Below are positions 28,477 through 42,665 of a DNA stretch of 64,000 bases, in pieces. The first letter of the stretch is position 1, and every line of letters starts with the position of its first letter. Origin of the DNA: Numida meleagris (lineage: Eukaryota; Chordata; Aves; Galliformes; Numididae); assembly GCF_002078875.1 (NCBI RefSeq), contig NC_034412.1, positions 10,781,866-10,845,865 on the forward strand, in the 5' to 3' direction. The notes under the pieces are model-generated. The model was not told where the DNA came from, did not search any database, and worked only from the letters and a program-made list of their open reading frames with translations. Made by a program: the position numbers and the translations under genes.

Positions 28477-28818
28477 CTCAGGGGGGACATTATCACACTC
28501 TACAACTTCACGAAAGGAGGTAGGGGTGAGGTGGGGATTGGCCTCTTCTCCCAGGTAATAGCAATAGGCCAAGAGGGAATGGCCTCAAGTTGCACCAGGG
28601 GAGGTTCAGATTGGGTATAAGGAAAAATTTCTTTGAAAGAGAGGTGGTGCACTGGCACAGGCTGCCCAGACAGATGGCAGAGTCACTGGCTCTGGAGGTG
28701 TTCAAGACCTGTGGAGATGTGGCACTGAGGGACATGGTCAGTGGGCGTCGTGTGATGGGCTGATGGTTGGACTAGGTGATCAAAGTGGTCCTTTCCAACA
28801 TTAGTCATTCTATGATTC
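28477..28818 (+). mobile_element. CR1 LINE 3' fragment, ~340 bp
   Basis: Runs from 'ctcaggggggacattatcac' through the 'ggaatggcctcaagttgcac' and 'ggcacaggctgcccagac' blocks to 'cattctatgattcta'. It is a well-preserved plus-strand CR1 3' end with terminal octamers, in intron 2 and antisense to FGF12. Confidence 0.93.
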
Positions 28819-30862
28819 TACCCTATAGGGTCTGATGTTATAAAAAAAATTAAAAAGCTTTCCTTCTGTTGCAAAAGGGAAGTTTCCCGTGCCATATGTG
28901 ACCACACAGGATGGACATACTCTTTGGTTTTACATGCAGAAGACAGAAAAATTCAGACACCAGATATTTCTGCCTATTTGCCTTTGTTATATTTTACCAT
29001 CTTCATCCACCAGAGTTATACATGACAATGCTTATTGATTATAGCACTTTTATCACACTCCACTGCTAAACCTTTTGGCCATAAACATGTTGATCATGGC
29101 AGTTTATCAGACACATCACACTTTTTAAACACTTACTTGGCTATGGGTCTGAGCCAACTTATTTACAGAAAATTCTTCATATATCCCAGTAAAAGTAGGA
29201 AGAGAATCTGTCCTCTTGCTCATATTAAGATAGCATGCCTCTAGCTGCATGGTATAAGGAACAGATGTCCCAAGTGCTGTTTTGCGGGAAGCTGGCTGGA
29301 TGCCCATTCAAATGCCATTAGAACTTGGCTTCTGGTTTTTTTTTTTCCCCTTTTCTTTAAGAGAGGAGGTGGAAAATAAATACCACCAGCCTCTCAAGAA
29401 CACATAAAATGGGAACCAGAGAGATAATTCATTTTAAAATTGCTTAAATATTAGCAGTTCCTCTTATATAAATAATTGGATTTTTATTAGAACTTTTAAT
29501 TGCGTCAGATGTATCTAAGGGACATGTCGCGTCTCATTTGAAATGTTTATTTTGCCAGAGTAAACCAACCTAGTGCATTCCGTAAAAAATTAAGCTTCCT
29601 TTCATAATGATAATTCAAATAATTAGTGTGTGGATACAGCACACAGAGTCAATGTATGGAACACGGCATTCAGTGGGCATTTAATTGTGTGGAGATGACT
29701 TCAGAACAGAGACTACGTGGTGGCAAGGACCTGCTGCGAGCATCAAGAGCATCCTTCTCTGACAGTGGATGCGAGTTAACCAACACCTCTCCAGGGACAG
29801 GAAAATATCATTTATCTATTTTTGATGAGTTTAGCACAGAAATACAGTGCAGGCTTCTGAATAGCTGGCCAGGAATGTTCTGGATAAATATTTTAAAACA
29901 GAAAATACCAGTGAAGCAAGTCTGCAGCTGTTCACTTAGTTGAGTACAGTCTTATGTTTCTTTTTTCCTGGTCAAAATTCAACAGATCTAAAGGAATAGA
30001 AACAAAAAACATGTGTGCTTTATTTCTTGTTATTTCCAAAGTGAAAAATACGATTTTGCCTTGAAGCTATAACCGGAAGCTTCACATTATATAAATCATT
30101 GACTTAAACTGAAGATTTATAAAGGAGAGTGAACAGCCAAAAGTTAAATAGAACTGAATAAAGCATATTCTTATTCCCATTTCCAGGAGCCAAATACTAT
30201 CAGATTGGGTGCTTTCTCTTCTGATACCCCCTAAAGTCAGGGCACAGGGGATTGTTTGACCTCTGTATTCTGCCAAAGACTTCAGATGCCACTTTATTCA
30301 CCAAATCTTCCAGCACAGCCCATGACTTTAAGCAATGGGCTTGGCACATTCCAGCTATGGGTGTCCTGTGCCACCAGGCTGCCAAGGTAGGGCTGTCATC
30401 TCACCAGGAAGACTGACGATCTAGAAGTGCCCTTCAGCCCATCTATTTCCAATTAAGAAGACAGAATGGAAGTGGCTCCCAAGTACTTAGCGTCTTGCAA
30501 ATCTGATCTCTGACATTTCTGACATAAATAAGAACGGTTTGGGTGATGTGGGGCTAACCTCAGTCACAGAGACACAGGAGGTTGCTCTTGTGCCCACTGA
30601 GGTGGGGCCAGAAGCAGCTCCCCTCATCTCCTCTGCCAGTCTGAAATATTGCAGAACTCTCCTTACACTTCCTTTTTCTCTGCTGTTTACCCAAATTCAT
30701 CTCTGCTTCTATTTAAGCCCATTACTTTGTTGTTCAGTCCTCACTGATAGAGGAGGGTAATGAATCCCTGCCATTCCTAGCAGCTCTTCACATGTCAAAT
30801 GACAAATAGGCCTCCAATGGGATTTTCTGCAGATTGAGAACATCCTATGTCTTCTGCCTTTG

Positions 30863-30881
30863 AAAAAAAAAAAAAAAAAAA
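30863..30881. repeat. A19 homopolymer
   Basis: Uninterrupted run of 19 A in intron 2. No flanking retrocopy was recognised. Confidence 0.9.
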
Positions 30882-32487
30882 GCAGCTAATACCACCCAGC
30901 ACTGGCTCATTACTCACCCACTAAACTCATCATGTGCTGGTGTCTGCCTGAGAAAACCCAAGGCCAGGCTTGTAGGAAGGCTCAGGCCTCCACAGAGTAA
31001 GAAGTGTGCACAAGTGTGGGGGGGTTGACCACAGGTTCTTTATCTCCCCCATAAATTAGAGTTTTGTCATCATTAATTTGTGGCGTTTCATTTGTTAAAT
31101 GCAAGCACGTGAGGCAGAACTAAAACCTGATACTCACAGGATGCTCCAGACCAGGTTTCTGGTTTCTCTTGTCTCATTTCTCAACAGCTCCGCCAGCCTC
31201 TCCTAGTTTCACTTGCCACCCTCACAGAGCCCCTCTCTTGCACACTGCCCTGTCCCCAAGCCAGATGCCAGAGACAGAACAGCCCTACACTATGGCACCC
31301 TACACTCCAGCTCCCTGGGGCTGGGGCAAGCACCACAGACATAGGGCTGCACCCATCTCACCCCCCTCTCGCAGTGCACCCTTATGGGTGAAAGCCAACA
31401 CCATGTACATGCAGAGCAATGCTGCTAACATCCCCCACCTGCAGCCCAGACCCCACCTTACTGAAAGAGTTACACCTTCAATCCAGCTAGGAGCTTCTGT
31501 AAGTTAGAAAAACATGATTTGTCTCCCAGTTAAGTAGGTTCTTCCTTCTACAAAAGACATTAAGTTTTCTTCCATCAGTCCAACTACACACACACCAATT
31601 TTTGTTCATCTCTAGGAGTGACTGGGAAAGATATCATGTGCAGTGGCACATGGAACTTCAGCCCAACACGGACTGATCCAAATAATGACTTGAATCCTAC
31701 TCTGTTGATACAATTTGTGGCTCCAAGGATCTGAGCTTATTACTACCCCCTCAGAACAGTCCTTCGTATGCCTGTGAAAAGAAGAGGTATCACAGAAGAC
31801 ACCTTGCATCTTTTTTAATATTCGAAGGAGCTTTGGTACTGAGAAAAACACCTCTTTTGACAAAGGGATCTGGGCTACTGGTTGGTTTAAAACATTATGA
31901 CTCCTGCACGTGAGCATCATTTTTAAACGTATGTGGCTCTGCTGCACTTTGCTAACCTTTAATGTACAGTATGAATCTAACCCCTTCGAACAGGGTTTTG
32001 GAAGCAGACCTCATTTGGAAAGGACATTCAATAACCTCAGCCTTGAGACTAGCCTCAAAACCACGAGACTTTGATGAACAGCTGGATTTCTCCAGCCTGG
32101 AAATTCCTGATGCTTGCTGAATTTTTCAGGATAAAATAGTGAAAGCAATTATCTCCTCTTCTCCTTGGAAAGAGAATTCCCTGTATCCTTCACCCATGTG
32201 GCATGTGTATAAATATAATCTCCTTTCTCTTCTGGCAGTAGTTCAAATCATGGGTTTTATTCTCCACCCCACCCAGATGGCAGTTACAGAATTGGGGCGG
32301 GAGGGAACAAGATTGGAGAGGAAACATATGAAATTATGCAGGCAAGATTTAAAGGGGAAGTATGGATAGAAAAAATACGCAGAAAACAGCTGGCTTCTTC
32401 CTAATTTGATCTTTTCGAAAACGAAGCTTCACAAGCAAGACCCACTAGGTGATGCATTTGATTGTAATTGGGTTGCAAAACAGGCTA

Positions 32488-32637
<150 letters not shown>

Positions 32638-35456
32638 TTAAAAAAATCATCATCAGATGTACCAAAAACATAGCAAGAGACCCAATTTGCATGGCCCCCA
32701 TTAAGCCCTGAGTAAATAAAGTAGTGTTTGGAAGTAAGACAGCTTTCTGCGATTGCTTTCAAGAGAGGTTGTAAAATATTCATATATACACAGACACAGG
32801 CAAATAAAATGGAGATCAGATGAGCAGGTAAAATGCAAGGCATAGTTGGTACAGCATAAAGTAACAGATTTATGCAACACCGCTTCGGTGAAAGTTACCT
32901 ACCAAATGAAAGTCTTTAGACAGCTTATGTATTCTGAATATGCCTCTCGTTTAGAAGCAAATTTGCTGGCAGTGTAGCAAGGAATGTGCTTATTGTTTCT
33001 TATTCTGCTTGTGAAGGCAACTAGCTCAGTTTCTATGTTTGATCCACTATCGCGTTGCTCCAGTTTTATGTCACTGAAAATCTGTTTAAATTGATGTTGT
33101 TATAGCAGTGTAAAACTATAGTCACTGAGCACTGAATCAGGCTGCGTGAGTCCAACTGTGTGGGATTTGGGGAGCAAAATTCCTAAAAGGAACAGATGCA
33201 AGACACCTCCAAAAATGACCTCTGAAGCATTTATGGGCACCTGAAACGCCTCTGTTTTCAAATCCCGTATGTTCCTGCCTCCCAAAAACATGAGCCACAT
33301 ACTCTGGTAGATGAGAATCACTCTGTCATTAGCAGGATCTACCAGTCAATAATTCAGGATAAATTCACTTTGATCACAAGTGTGTTACAGGTGTTGCTTC
33401 TTAAAGCCAACCAGGCAGCCCCACCAGCTGGGTTGCAGAGATTTCCTTGTGCAGCAGATCATAGTTCTCTCTGACCACCCTCCGAAAGTTTTGAGGGAGC
33501 AGTAATGAGCTCTTACTAAGAGGAAGAAAACTCAGCGCAGCATACCAAGACATAGTCAACTGCCCATCCGTCAAGCCTCTGGTGAGGCTGTTCAATAAGC
33601 CATGGTCACTGCATACACCTGGTCACATTGTGCATTAACTGGCCCCATCAGGATTCCCCATCCCTCACATTCCTGCACTGACTTCTGGGCGAGGACAGGG
33701 CTCCCCAGCCCAGACTTCCTCCAGCCAAATCCCAAATGGATGGCTGTAAAGGGTTGCAGCTTCAGGGACCTCTCCACCAGCCCCAGGAGAATCAGCTCCT
33801 ATTTTGCATCTACAGAAGCATGTGCTTGCCATGAATAAATCAGTGCCAGCTGGTTTCGATGCTGCCTTAAAAAGTGATTTCATAGCAACCCAAATGGTAT
33901 AGGCTGCAGGCAGGCATTTTCCCAGCAAGATTCACAGCTCTGGGACAATAAGTACACTCAAACTGGCCATCTACTAGGAGCTCACGTCAATCGAGGCAAA
34001 ATATGCCCATTTGAAAGTAAGCATTTTGCTTTGTTCGTTCCAAAATGCAAGATCTGTTTTGTTGGATGCGGGAACTTGATTCAAGAAGGAGGGGAATGCA
34101 AAGCTGTATTCTCAGGCACAGCTGAACACTCCATCCTCCTCCAATGTGTCCCTTTTCTCCCTTTTATCTAATACCACAATAGTAAAGGCGCTAATAGGCA
34201 TTCTCCGATAGGAGACCTATACTTAAGTCCCTGAATGAGTCTCAGCCTCATTTTTACTCTCTCATTAAATTTTCATGTTTAAGTACTTTGCACAAAGTGG
34301 AAGAGCTCCCAGCAGGACACACTTAGAGATGCTCCTGCAGCCTGAAGCTCTCGGTGTGCTGGGGAAGGGGGAAGACCTTGTCTGAAATTCCCTGAAGGAT
34401 AACAGGAGTGGAGATTGCAACAGCCCTGACCCTCTCTCTTTCTTTGGGAAGATGATTTAGCTACAAGACAGAAGGCCTTTGTCTTTCATGGTCCAAGCTA
34501 TACTTGGATCATGCAAATAATTTTGGAAGGACATGCAAACCTCTCCCACTTACACTAAGCACCCTACTAAGTACAACACAGACCAAAGCTTCTCACTGTT
34601 AGTAGCATCCCATCACCTTAAGAGTTTAATCATAACAGCACCAGGACCTCCCCTCATCCACGCTACAGGTGGAAACAGCCTTCCACTACAGCCCTATCTC
34701 CATAGGAAAACATAAGGGAAAGCCCCAGCACTCCCTCATTGCTGATGTGACAAACACACAGTCAGGTCTGACTCCAACAACTGTCCGCTTCATAAACCAG
34801 GGCTTTTCTGAGTCAGTGCCTGCCAAGGGACAGGCTGGAGGGAAAATCTTCTCTTCCATGCTCTTCTTTCTGTCCTAATCTGCTTCAGCTGAAGTTTGAG
34901 GCTCACTCCCAAGCTCACAGTAGAGCTCAAGGGGAGCAGAACAGCTGTAAGCCACGCACAAAACCAATGTGTTCCTCCTGTCCCTAATGCACTTTGACAG
35001 CAGTGGTGTTCCCATCTCTGCCCTGCACAGAGCCCTTTCTGCAGGAGCATCCCCACACTCTGGACTCATTTAGGAAGCCCAGCAGCATCAGCAAACAAAG
35101 CCTTTTCCAGACTCACAAAGTGAAGCCTGCTTCTAACAAGGACCAAGGACGCACCCATCTTTCTTCCCAAAGCTCAGCCCAGAGTTATTGCTTAAAGAGA
35201 GGCGTGCAATCACAGAGTAGCACTTTTCCTGCCAACCCAGAGGCACAACTCTGCACTTGGCTCTTACTGGACTCTTCACTTTCGTCATATCATATCTTGC
35301 ATCACCACTTTCCAATTGCAGAGAACAGCAATTTTATCACTGTCTTCCAGCATTGCCACCCCTCGTGCTGCAGCAATCATGCTGAAAATCTCAGCGCTTC
35401 TTTGTTTGTTTTTAGAAACTAACACAACCAACAGCTGTCTTGGTCACTTAAGGATT

Positions 35457-35477
35457 GGGGGGGGGGGGCGGGGAGGG
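35457..35477 (+). repeat. G-rich tract, potential G-quadruplex
   Basis: G12, C, G4, A, G3 in 21 bases. It has enough G runs with one-base spacers for a G-quadruplex on the plus strand (the non-template strand lies opposite for FGF12). In intron 1. Confidence 0.7.
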
Positions 35478-36832
35478 AACCATCCTGACAGGCCATAACA
35501 GAAAGCAGAAGGACAACAAAATGGACTGATGGACTGAAAATTTTCCACAGTTTAGCAGTTAGATACAGCATAGAGCAATTCTTCCTTGCAGACAATATTC
35601 CCAGTACGTCAGTAAACACTGGGAGGAAAAGAAAGCCCATAATCCTGAGACTTTTGTCCGAGTTCCCCCAGTAACACTGCCCCAAACTATAATCAATAGG
35701 AGACAGACAAGCCATGAAGAGTGGAGAAAAAAAATGCAGCACAGCCAAGTACAATCCCCTCCATTACCATTTTCTTTCTATAATTCACAGAATTCACCAG
35801 GAATCACTCAAATCTACTCTTTAACCTCACCACTGTATAGCTAAGGGGAACTCAGATCTCTGTGCCTTTAAAGGAGCAATACCTGCACAACGCATTTGGG
35901 ATAAACCTACTTCTCCCACTCAGGCTCCTCCACACCCTCTTATTCTTTGCTGTAGCATCAGCTTTCTCCACAGAAATGGAACTAAACTAACACAGACAAG
36001 ACTTCATCTGTAACTTAGTGGCTCCCTAAAGACAAAGACAAGCGTTTCAGAATGGATTTAAGGAAGAAGTTATGACTGCCTTGATCTCGAAGTACAGTCT
36101 GAACACAAGAGACTTCTGTGCAGCATCTATTCCCAACGCAGCCCCCAAGCTATTAAGATTCCCATGTGATATATCAAGGGATATTTTTGTTCTTATTTTA
36201 TAAACCATTGTGCTTTAGGATGCTCACATAAGAGATCCTGCTCTGGTTGCTTACACACAGCTGTTCAGGGCAGGGGATGCCACAGGAAATGCAGCAGAGC
36301 CACTCCTTACACCAAGGCAGTGAGCTCCAGTCCTTCCAACGTGATGCTCCCTGAAGGTACAGGGGAAAACCACCCCCATGAAACACCCCCAGTGGGCATG
36401 GTCACAGAGCAGAACAGCCCAAGAATACCAGAGAGCAAGAGCTAAACCATAGCTTAGCCCCTCTCTGCACCATCTATCAGGCTGCTTTATTTCTTTCCTA
36501 GAGTGAAGACACAGCCTTCAGCTGCTGACCCTTCTTAGAGCAGTCCCCCAGTAACCAACTCATCAAACTTCCCAACAGGCATCCTGTTTGTTCTCCTCTC
36601 CACAGGGGAAGCTCAGCAGCTCGGCATGTCTTGCTTTTTGCTTCCTGATCTCTTTGATACAGCTGAGGCTAATCAGTAACAATTTGATTGCTGATCTCCT
36701 TGTTGCTATCTAAACAGTAGTGTGATGCTGGTGTTACTCTGTTCAGCTGTTCTGCTTCTGGGCCTTCAGGTCATCTCCATCCACCACAGGCTGCTATGCT
36801 TCCTGCCACTACATCATATAGTAACTATCATC

Positions 36833-36990
36833 AACTCATTAAGGTTGGAAAAGACCACTGAGATCATCCAGTCCAACCCCAGCTCATGCCCACTGACCAT
36901 GTCCCTCAGTACCACATCTCCACAGCTCTTAAACACCTCCAGGAACGGTGACTCCACCACCTCCCCAAGCAGACTGTTCCATCCTCTGGG
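36833..36990 (-). mobile_element. CR1 3' fragment
   Basis: Reverse CR1 3' UTR: 'ttggaaaagaccactgagat', 'catccagtccaaccccagct', 'accatgtccctcagtaccac' and 'gactccaccacctcccc'. The octamer tail is degraded. Confidence 0.9.
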
Positions 36991-37381
36991 ACATCCCAAA
37001 GAACATGATAGATGCAGGGCACTCACACATCTTTTGCTTGATCTCCTAGCATGCGCTCACAGGAGGACAGGGATCACACCCAAGTCAGCCCTTCAACAGC
37101 ACCACGTTCCCTGCAGACACAGGCACTGCTGAAGGTATTCACTGTGTCCCACAGGGAAGTGTAGGAGCTCTGGTAGAGTCACTGGGAGAAAAGCTCTTCA
37201 TTAGAAATATCACTGGCTCTTTAATTACCTCTTCTTTAATTTCTACTCTATATGTTCATATGACAAAGAAGTTGATGACAGTGCCTTCTAGTAAGACACA
37301 AACTCTACAGAACAACAGCGGGTGAAAAAGAAAGAAAATCTGCTCATGTCTTCTAATAGCCAGGGAGAGCTCAAAAGGAGC

Positions 37382-37575
37382 GTGATCTCTATCCAGAGAG
37401 ATACTACTCCCTCAGCTGCTAACCCCTAAATGAGGGGTGAGGAGGGGTAGATCCAGGCTCTATCCCTTCTGGTCACTCAGGTGCATTGCTTGCACCTGAG
37501 CTCCCTGGGTTAGTCATACCTTCTCACCTGGTGCTCAACCATTGGTTCAGGCTGCAACTTGGCAATTCCACTGCA
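37382..37575 (+). repeat. Unassigned dispersed repeat, copy B
   Basis: Second copy of the repeat at 6902-7097, same strand, with perhaps 75-80% identity by eye over about 170 bp plus small indels. Its hairpin is perfect here: CAGGTGCA, five-base spacer, TGCACCTG (around 37478-37498). Confidence 0.75.
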
Positions 37576-40500
37576 AAGTTGAACATGGAACTCACCTCAT
37601 AACTGCAAAATGGAAAGTGCACAAGCAAGATAATTCCTCTTAACTTGGAGAGAAGCTGTAGGGTTATGCACCCAATGCAGCATTCAGCAAAGCCCTGCTG
37701 AAAGCATGGTGTTGCTTACTGTTATCAGCAAAGAGCAGTACAAACGTGATCTGGGCTTATGCCACAGCATGAACGCCGAGAACCTTAAACCTTACAACCT
37801 CCATCATGCACTGCAGTGTGGCTCAAAACAATCTGGTCCCTGAGCTGTGAAGAATCATGGAATAGGACACAACTCTGATTTCCAGCTGAGCCACCTTTTA
37901 GAGGGCAGTTTGCATCGCCCCACTTCGTTCAATTCACAGAGCACCTCTCCTCACTATGATGTGTCTGAGGCTTTGGACTGGGAGACCTGAAGGAACTCAA
38001 CCAGACACTATTCACAGGAGTAACCTTAACCTCAGCTCACTGAGCTAACGGGAGGATCTCAACAGGGCTGGGTTTCAGCAGCCTCTTGGAAAGAGGAAGG
38101 GCTTAGTGACCTGCAGCCACTGGCTCCAGCGGCTCCTGCAATCCACAGCAATACTCTTGCTGACAGGCAAGCCTAGTCTGGAGGGTACTGGTGCAGAACA
38201 GCTTCTGAATTCACTCTGTGTTGGATGTCAGAGGTCCTCCGTGCTGGTTATGGCTTCAAATGAAGCTCTTGGGTTACTGTTCTCCACACAATAGGCTGCC
38301 AAGCAGCAGAAGACTCCTCTTGCTCTACCAGCTAGCAGCCATTTTACATCCAGCAACCTGCAGCCAGGCAGCAGGAAGGTACCACTGAATAATTCTGTCA
38401 GGAGACGTGTCTGTTCGTTTGCTGTAGCGGGACATGCTCTGACTCAACACCTCCACCTGCTCTCAGCACAGTAAGTTTGTCTGGGACCCTGAACCAGCCC
38501 GGCCAGCACCCGCAGCACTGCAAAGCACATTGAGCTGGTGAAGGAGAAAGAACCTCCAGTGCTGGGCTGATCCCAGCTGGGTGCGCTGCTGTCTGCCCTC
38601 TGTGCGTGTGCAACACTTCTGTTGAGGATGTGACTGCAAACAGGGCACCTATAACGCAGCTCAGGAGCACATTTCACCTAAATGTTTTTTGAACATTTGT
38701 TTTTTGCAATTAAGCACTTGAGCCTGGAACTTACACATCCCATTATTCTCATTTTCCCCCCATTCGGGCTGAGGCTGTCACACTGGGAAGCTGATTTATG
38801 ACTCACCCAACCGCACTCAAATCCACAGCAAACCCAGCACTCAAGTCAGGGTATAAACCGCTCCTAATTTACTGAGATCAACTCCGCAGGTACAGTGCCA
38901 CCACAGAAACTGCAGCTCCTCTCCCCTGAAAAGGACAGGTTCCAGAACACCCAGTAAGCCAACTACTGCAAACACGCTGACAGAGATGAACACCAAAATC
39001 TCCCTTTGGAAGCAGGGTTAATGAAGGCTCACACTAACTCAGCACACAAATGCACCAGCAAGCTCCATGCAGATTACTATGGTGACAGGCGTCAGCATGG
39101 AGCTTGGGGAGGAAAAGATGAAAAGCTGCAGGAGAAAAATGTGCTTTATTTTGCTCCCACCCAGAAGCTGCTAAGTTCTCTTGGGTGTTTGGAGTTAAAA
39201 TGAAGTAAGTGATTGTCTCCAATTAAACACATCACTGTCGGTTTAAGTTCTGTATCTCAGCTCATGACGATGATTCACTGAAGCCACCCAAACGGGGAAG
39301 CAACGAGGACATTTCCCAGCCCCATAAAGTGTTTTCCCATAGCAAAAAATGGCAGCAAAACGATTGTGACCAGAAGGACGTGCTCCATCGCAAGCAGCTG
39401 GCCTGGGGGATTGGGTGGTGATGGAGAGGTGTAAACAGAGCAACCGAACAATGCTAAGGAATCTTTCCTGATGGGCAAACTGCCCCTAGAATCACCAGGC
39501 AGTTGATCCCAGCCGCTCTCCCAGGGATGCAGAACAAAGGCCGTGCCCAGCTCCAGTCTGCCATGATTACTAGGTTTGCGGCACCCTCCAATTATGGGGA
39601 ATTTATTTTGAGAAGAAAATGACTTCGGGACAATAGGGCTGCATGACACGCTTGTGCATTTACTCATCTCAAGTGCAAATCTCCACCCAGGGCTAATAAC
39701 TACCGAGAGACAACTGGTGTTTTCAGGGTGCATTACGTGAAATAACAGGCTGTGCTGACAGGGATGGCCTCTGCATTTGAAGGACAAGCTTCCGAAAATG
39801 ACATTTCCCTAACTCAGAGGGATGATGGGCTCGAGCCACTGACAGCACCCATCAAAGCAATCACCTCCTGTCACTGCCAGTGAGTCACCAGAGCAGAATG
39901 GCACCTTGTAGGCAAAAAGAGCATCCAGAGAAGTGATTTCCTCTCCTGTGCTCATGTCTGCAAGGAGAAACAGCAATCAACCCTCCAGCACCGCTGCCTC
40001 CTGCCCACACCCCTGTACCAAGCAGCAGACACGTACAAACCTCTGCATGATGCCTGCTTTGCTGTACAAAGCTGAGACCCTCCAGGGAAGCCTACTGCTC
40101 ATTTGTAGAGTAGGTGGAAAGGATGTGTTTGCACTTTCTGCCATTCACAGAGGAGCTCCCGCATCTGGGAAATCAGTTTTGCAGGGATATTAATACAAGC
40201 ATGAGATAAGGGGCAGAGAAAGGAGCCACCCACATAAAGCACTGGAAAAGAGGGGTACAGCCACGAGGGCACTGCTGCATGCCTCTCCCAGACCACTCTC
40301 TTCTTGGGGGCCCCAGGGAGCTGTCACCCTACAGCCCACCCAGTCCCCAAGGTCCTGACCCCATACAACAGCCACCTCAGGTCTGGGACTCCAAGAAGTC
40401 CAAAGTCCTGCATCACTTTTCCTAGAAGGCAAATGCCAATCCAGCATACAGGACACACAAGCTGCCCACTCCAGGCAGCTTCAGACACAATTTAGAGAAG

Positions 40501-42286
40501 GATAGCACAACCATTCCCAATGCTGTAGGGCCAGAAGTGGTCTCCAAAGAGCATCACTGCTGAAAGAAGAGGGATGACAAGAGAAAGAGGGCTGACAGAC
40601 CAACTGCCACCAGCTATTGGCATGGAGCTGCTGATTACCTCCAGGTGAAATTAGCCAGCTGAATATTTTAATTGCCCAGTAACTCAGAGTGGGAGCAGCC
40701 AAAGCTATCCACAAACTCCATCTCATTACTGGGGGGAAAAAAAAGAGATCAGAAATGGGTTGACTTCTTTATTTTTTTCTTTTGAGATGTTTTCTTTGGA
40801 AATGTAATGGAACAACCAAAAAGGATTTTAAAAGAGTCGGAGATGAAAGCTGAAGTTTCACCAGATTGGAATCCTCTCCTCCCCACAAACTTCTTTTATT
40901 TGACTAGAGAGATAAAAAACAATTCTTCTTACAGCCATGCTGCCAGGATTGTTTTCACTCCCCCAGGACGTGGTTGTTGCTCTGCTGATCACTGTGTTTC
41001 GGCAGCAGTCAAGCTCTCACAGCATCTCCCCTTAAAGAGCAATCTTCTACACCTGTACTGACTCCAGCACTGACAAGAAAACCAAAGCCTGACAAGGAAC
41101 TGAAAGCATCAAGGAGAGATGTAGGGCTGTTCCCCATTTAATGCAGCTGAGCCTTTTCAAGTGAAGAATTTCAGAAAAATGAGAATTTTAATGGAAAAGA
41201 AGTTGTAGCTAAAGCTCCTAAGCTGTCATTTCCCAGCACAGTCACTGCTTTGGCTACTAAGGTTAGGGCAGGCTCGTAAGCATGGGCAGCAGAGCACACA
41301 AGATATATTATTTATTTCGAGGAACACCCTGCAATTACTCCTGACGTATTGTGTAATTAGCCAAAATTACAGCAACATTCACCCAGAGCGAAACAGAAGA
41401 TAGCATAAATATTATGTGTGAGCCCACAATCACTGAGTGCATTTCATTTGGGTGTAAACGTGACTCCATGAAGACGCCATGCAAGCAGCTTCTCCCTGGG
41501 CTGGGATCAGTCCCCCAGGAGGGCTGCTGCAAAGCAGAAACATAGGGAGCAAAATTCATGCATGAGTATTTAGCAAATGGATGTCCCCCAGCCTGCAGAG
41601 CTCCGTGGCTGAGGGAAGACTGAGCCAAGCATGCACACCTTGCAGAGACAGGGACAGAGCAGAGCCATCCCTGCTGCTCATGCCTATCAATACAGCATCC
41701 ACCATGTACCACCTCAGCATTTCCCCAAAGGGATGAGAGGTGTTACACTTCTTTACTTAATAGGTAATGAGCCTGAAACATGGAAAAAATCAAAGCTAGA
41801 ATCAGACATATCACGTTCTGAGATTTGTCTTGCTCACTGCACTAACACAGCTTAAGCCTTCTCAGAGCAGTTTCTGAGCATTTTTGGACCCAAAATTAGC
41901 ACATTACTAAATTTCAACAAATATTGCACAACATCTAAATATGCATACAGAGAATGTGATGCTTGTGACGCTCTGGTCTGAAACAAGATTACACTTCAAA
42001 GAGCAAGATCATGCTAAAAACAGTCAAAGCCTGACATGTGGTTCCAATTCTTCTTTCTTTCCTTCTGCTTTGTGAAAATACACTTCATCTGCCTGCAGAA
42101 CAATTTACATTTTGCACTGGAGCTGAAAGATTCCTTCAACCTAATGAAAATGCTCACGGCGTGAGAAAGCCATGAACCACCTCCCTCCATCTAAGGTTCC
42201 CCATGGTGGATGACCCTAAGATCCCCAATGGGAAGAGCAGGTTCACCCCTGCCTGCTCTGCTGTCATCTCAGGAATGAGATTCACT

Positions 42287-42665
42287 GTAGAATCATTTGA
42301 ATTGGAAGGGTCCTTTTAAGGCCATCTGGCCCAACTCCTTGAAATGAACAGAGACACCTACAGCTCCATCAGGTGCTCAGAGTCCCGTCCAGCCTGACCT
42401 TGGGTGTCTTCAGGGACAGGGCACCCACTACCTCTCTGGGCAACCTGTTACAGTGCCTCACCATCCTTATTGCTAAAAACTTCTCCCTTATATCCAATAT
42501 AAATCTCCTCCCTTTTAGTTTGAAACCATTTCCCCTTGTCCTGTCACAACAGACTCTGCTAAAGAGTCTGTCCCCTTCTTTCTTACAGCTCTCTCTGGGT
42601 ACTGAGAGGCCGCTCTCAGGTCTCACCACAGCGTTCTCTTCTCCAGGCTCTCTCAGCCTGTCTGG
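42287..42665 (-). mobile_element. CR1 LINE 3' fragment, ~380 bp
   Basis: Begins with tagaatcatttgaattggaa and follows a different CR1 subfamily 3' end in reverse ('cctgaccttgggtgtcttca', 'tctctgggcaacctgttaca', 'ttgaaaccatttccccttgt'). The longest open frame across it is repeat-derived. Confidence 0.92.

Noticed and set aside
39275..39787. 170-codon minus-strand ORF
   Set aside because: On the gene strand within intron 1 but without recognisable family features. Possible as a retained chance frame only; there is no homology I can support.
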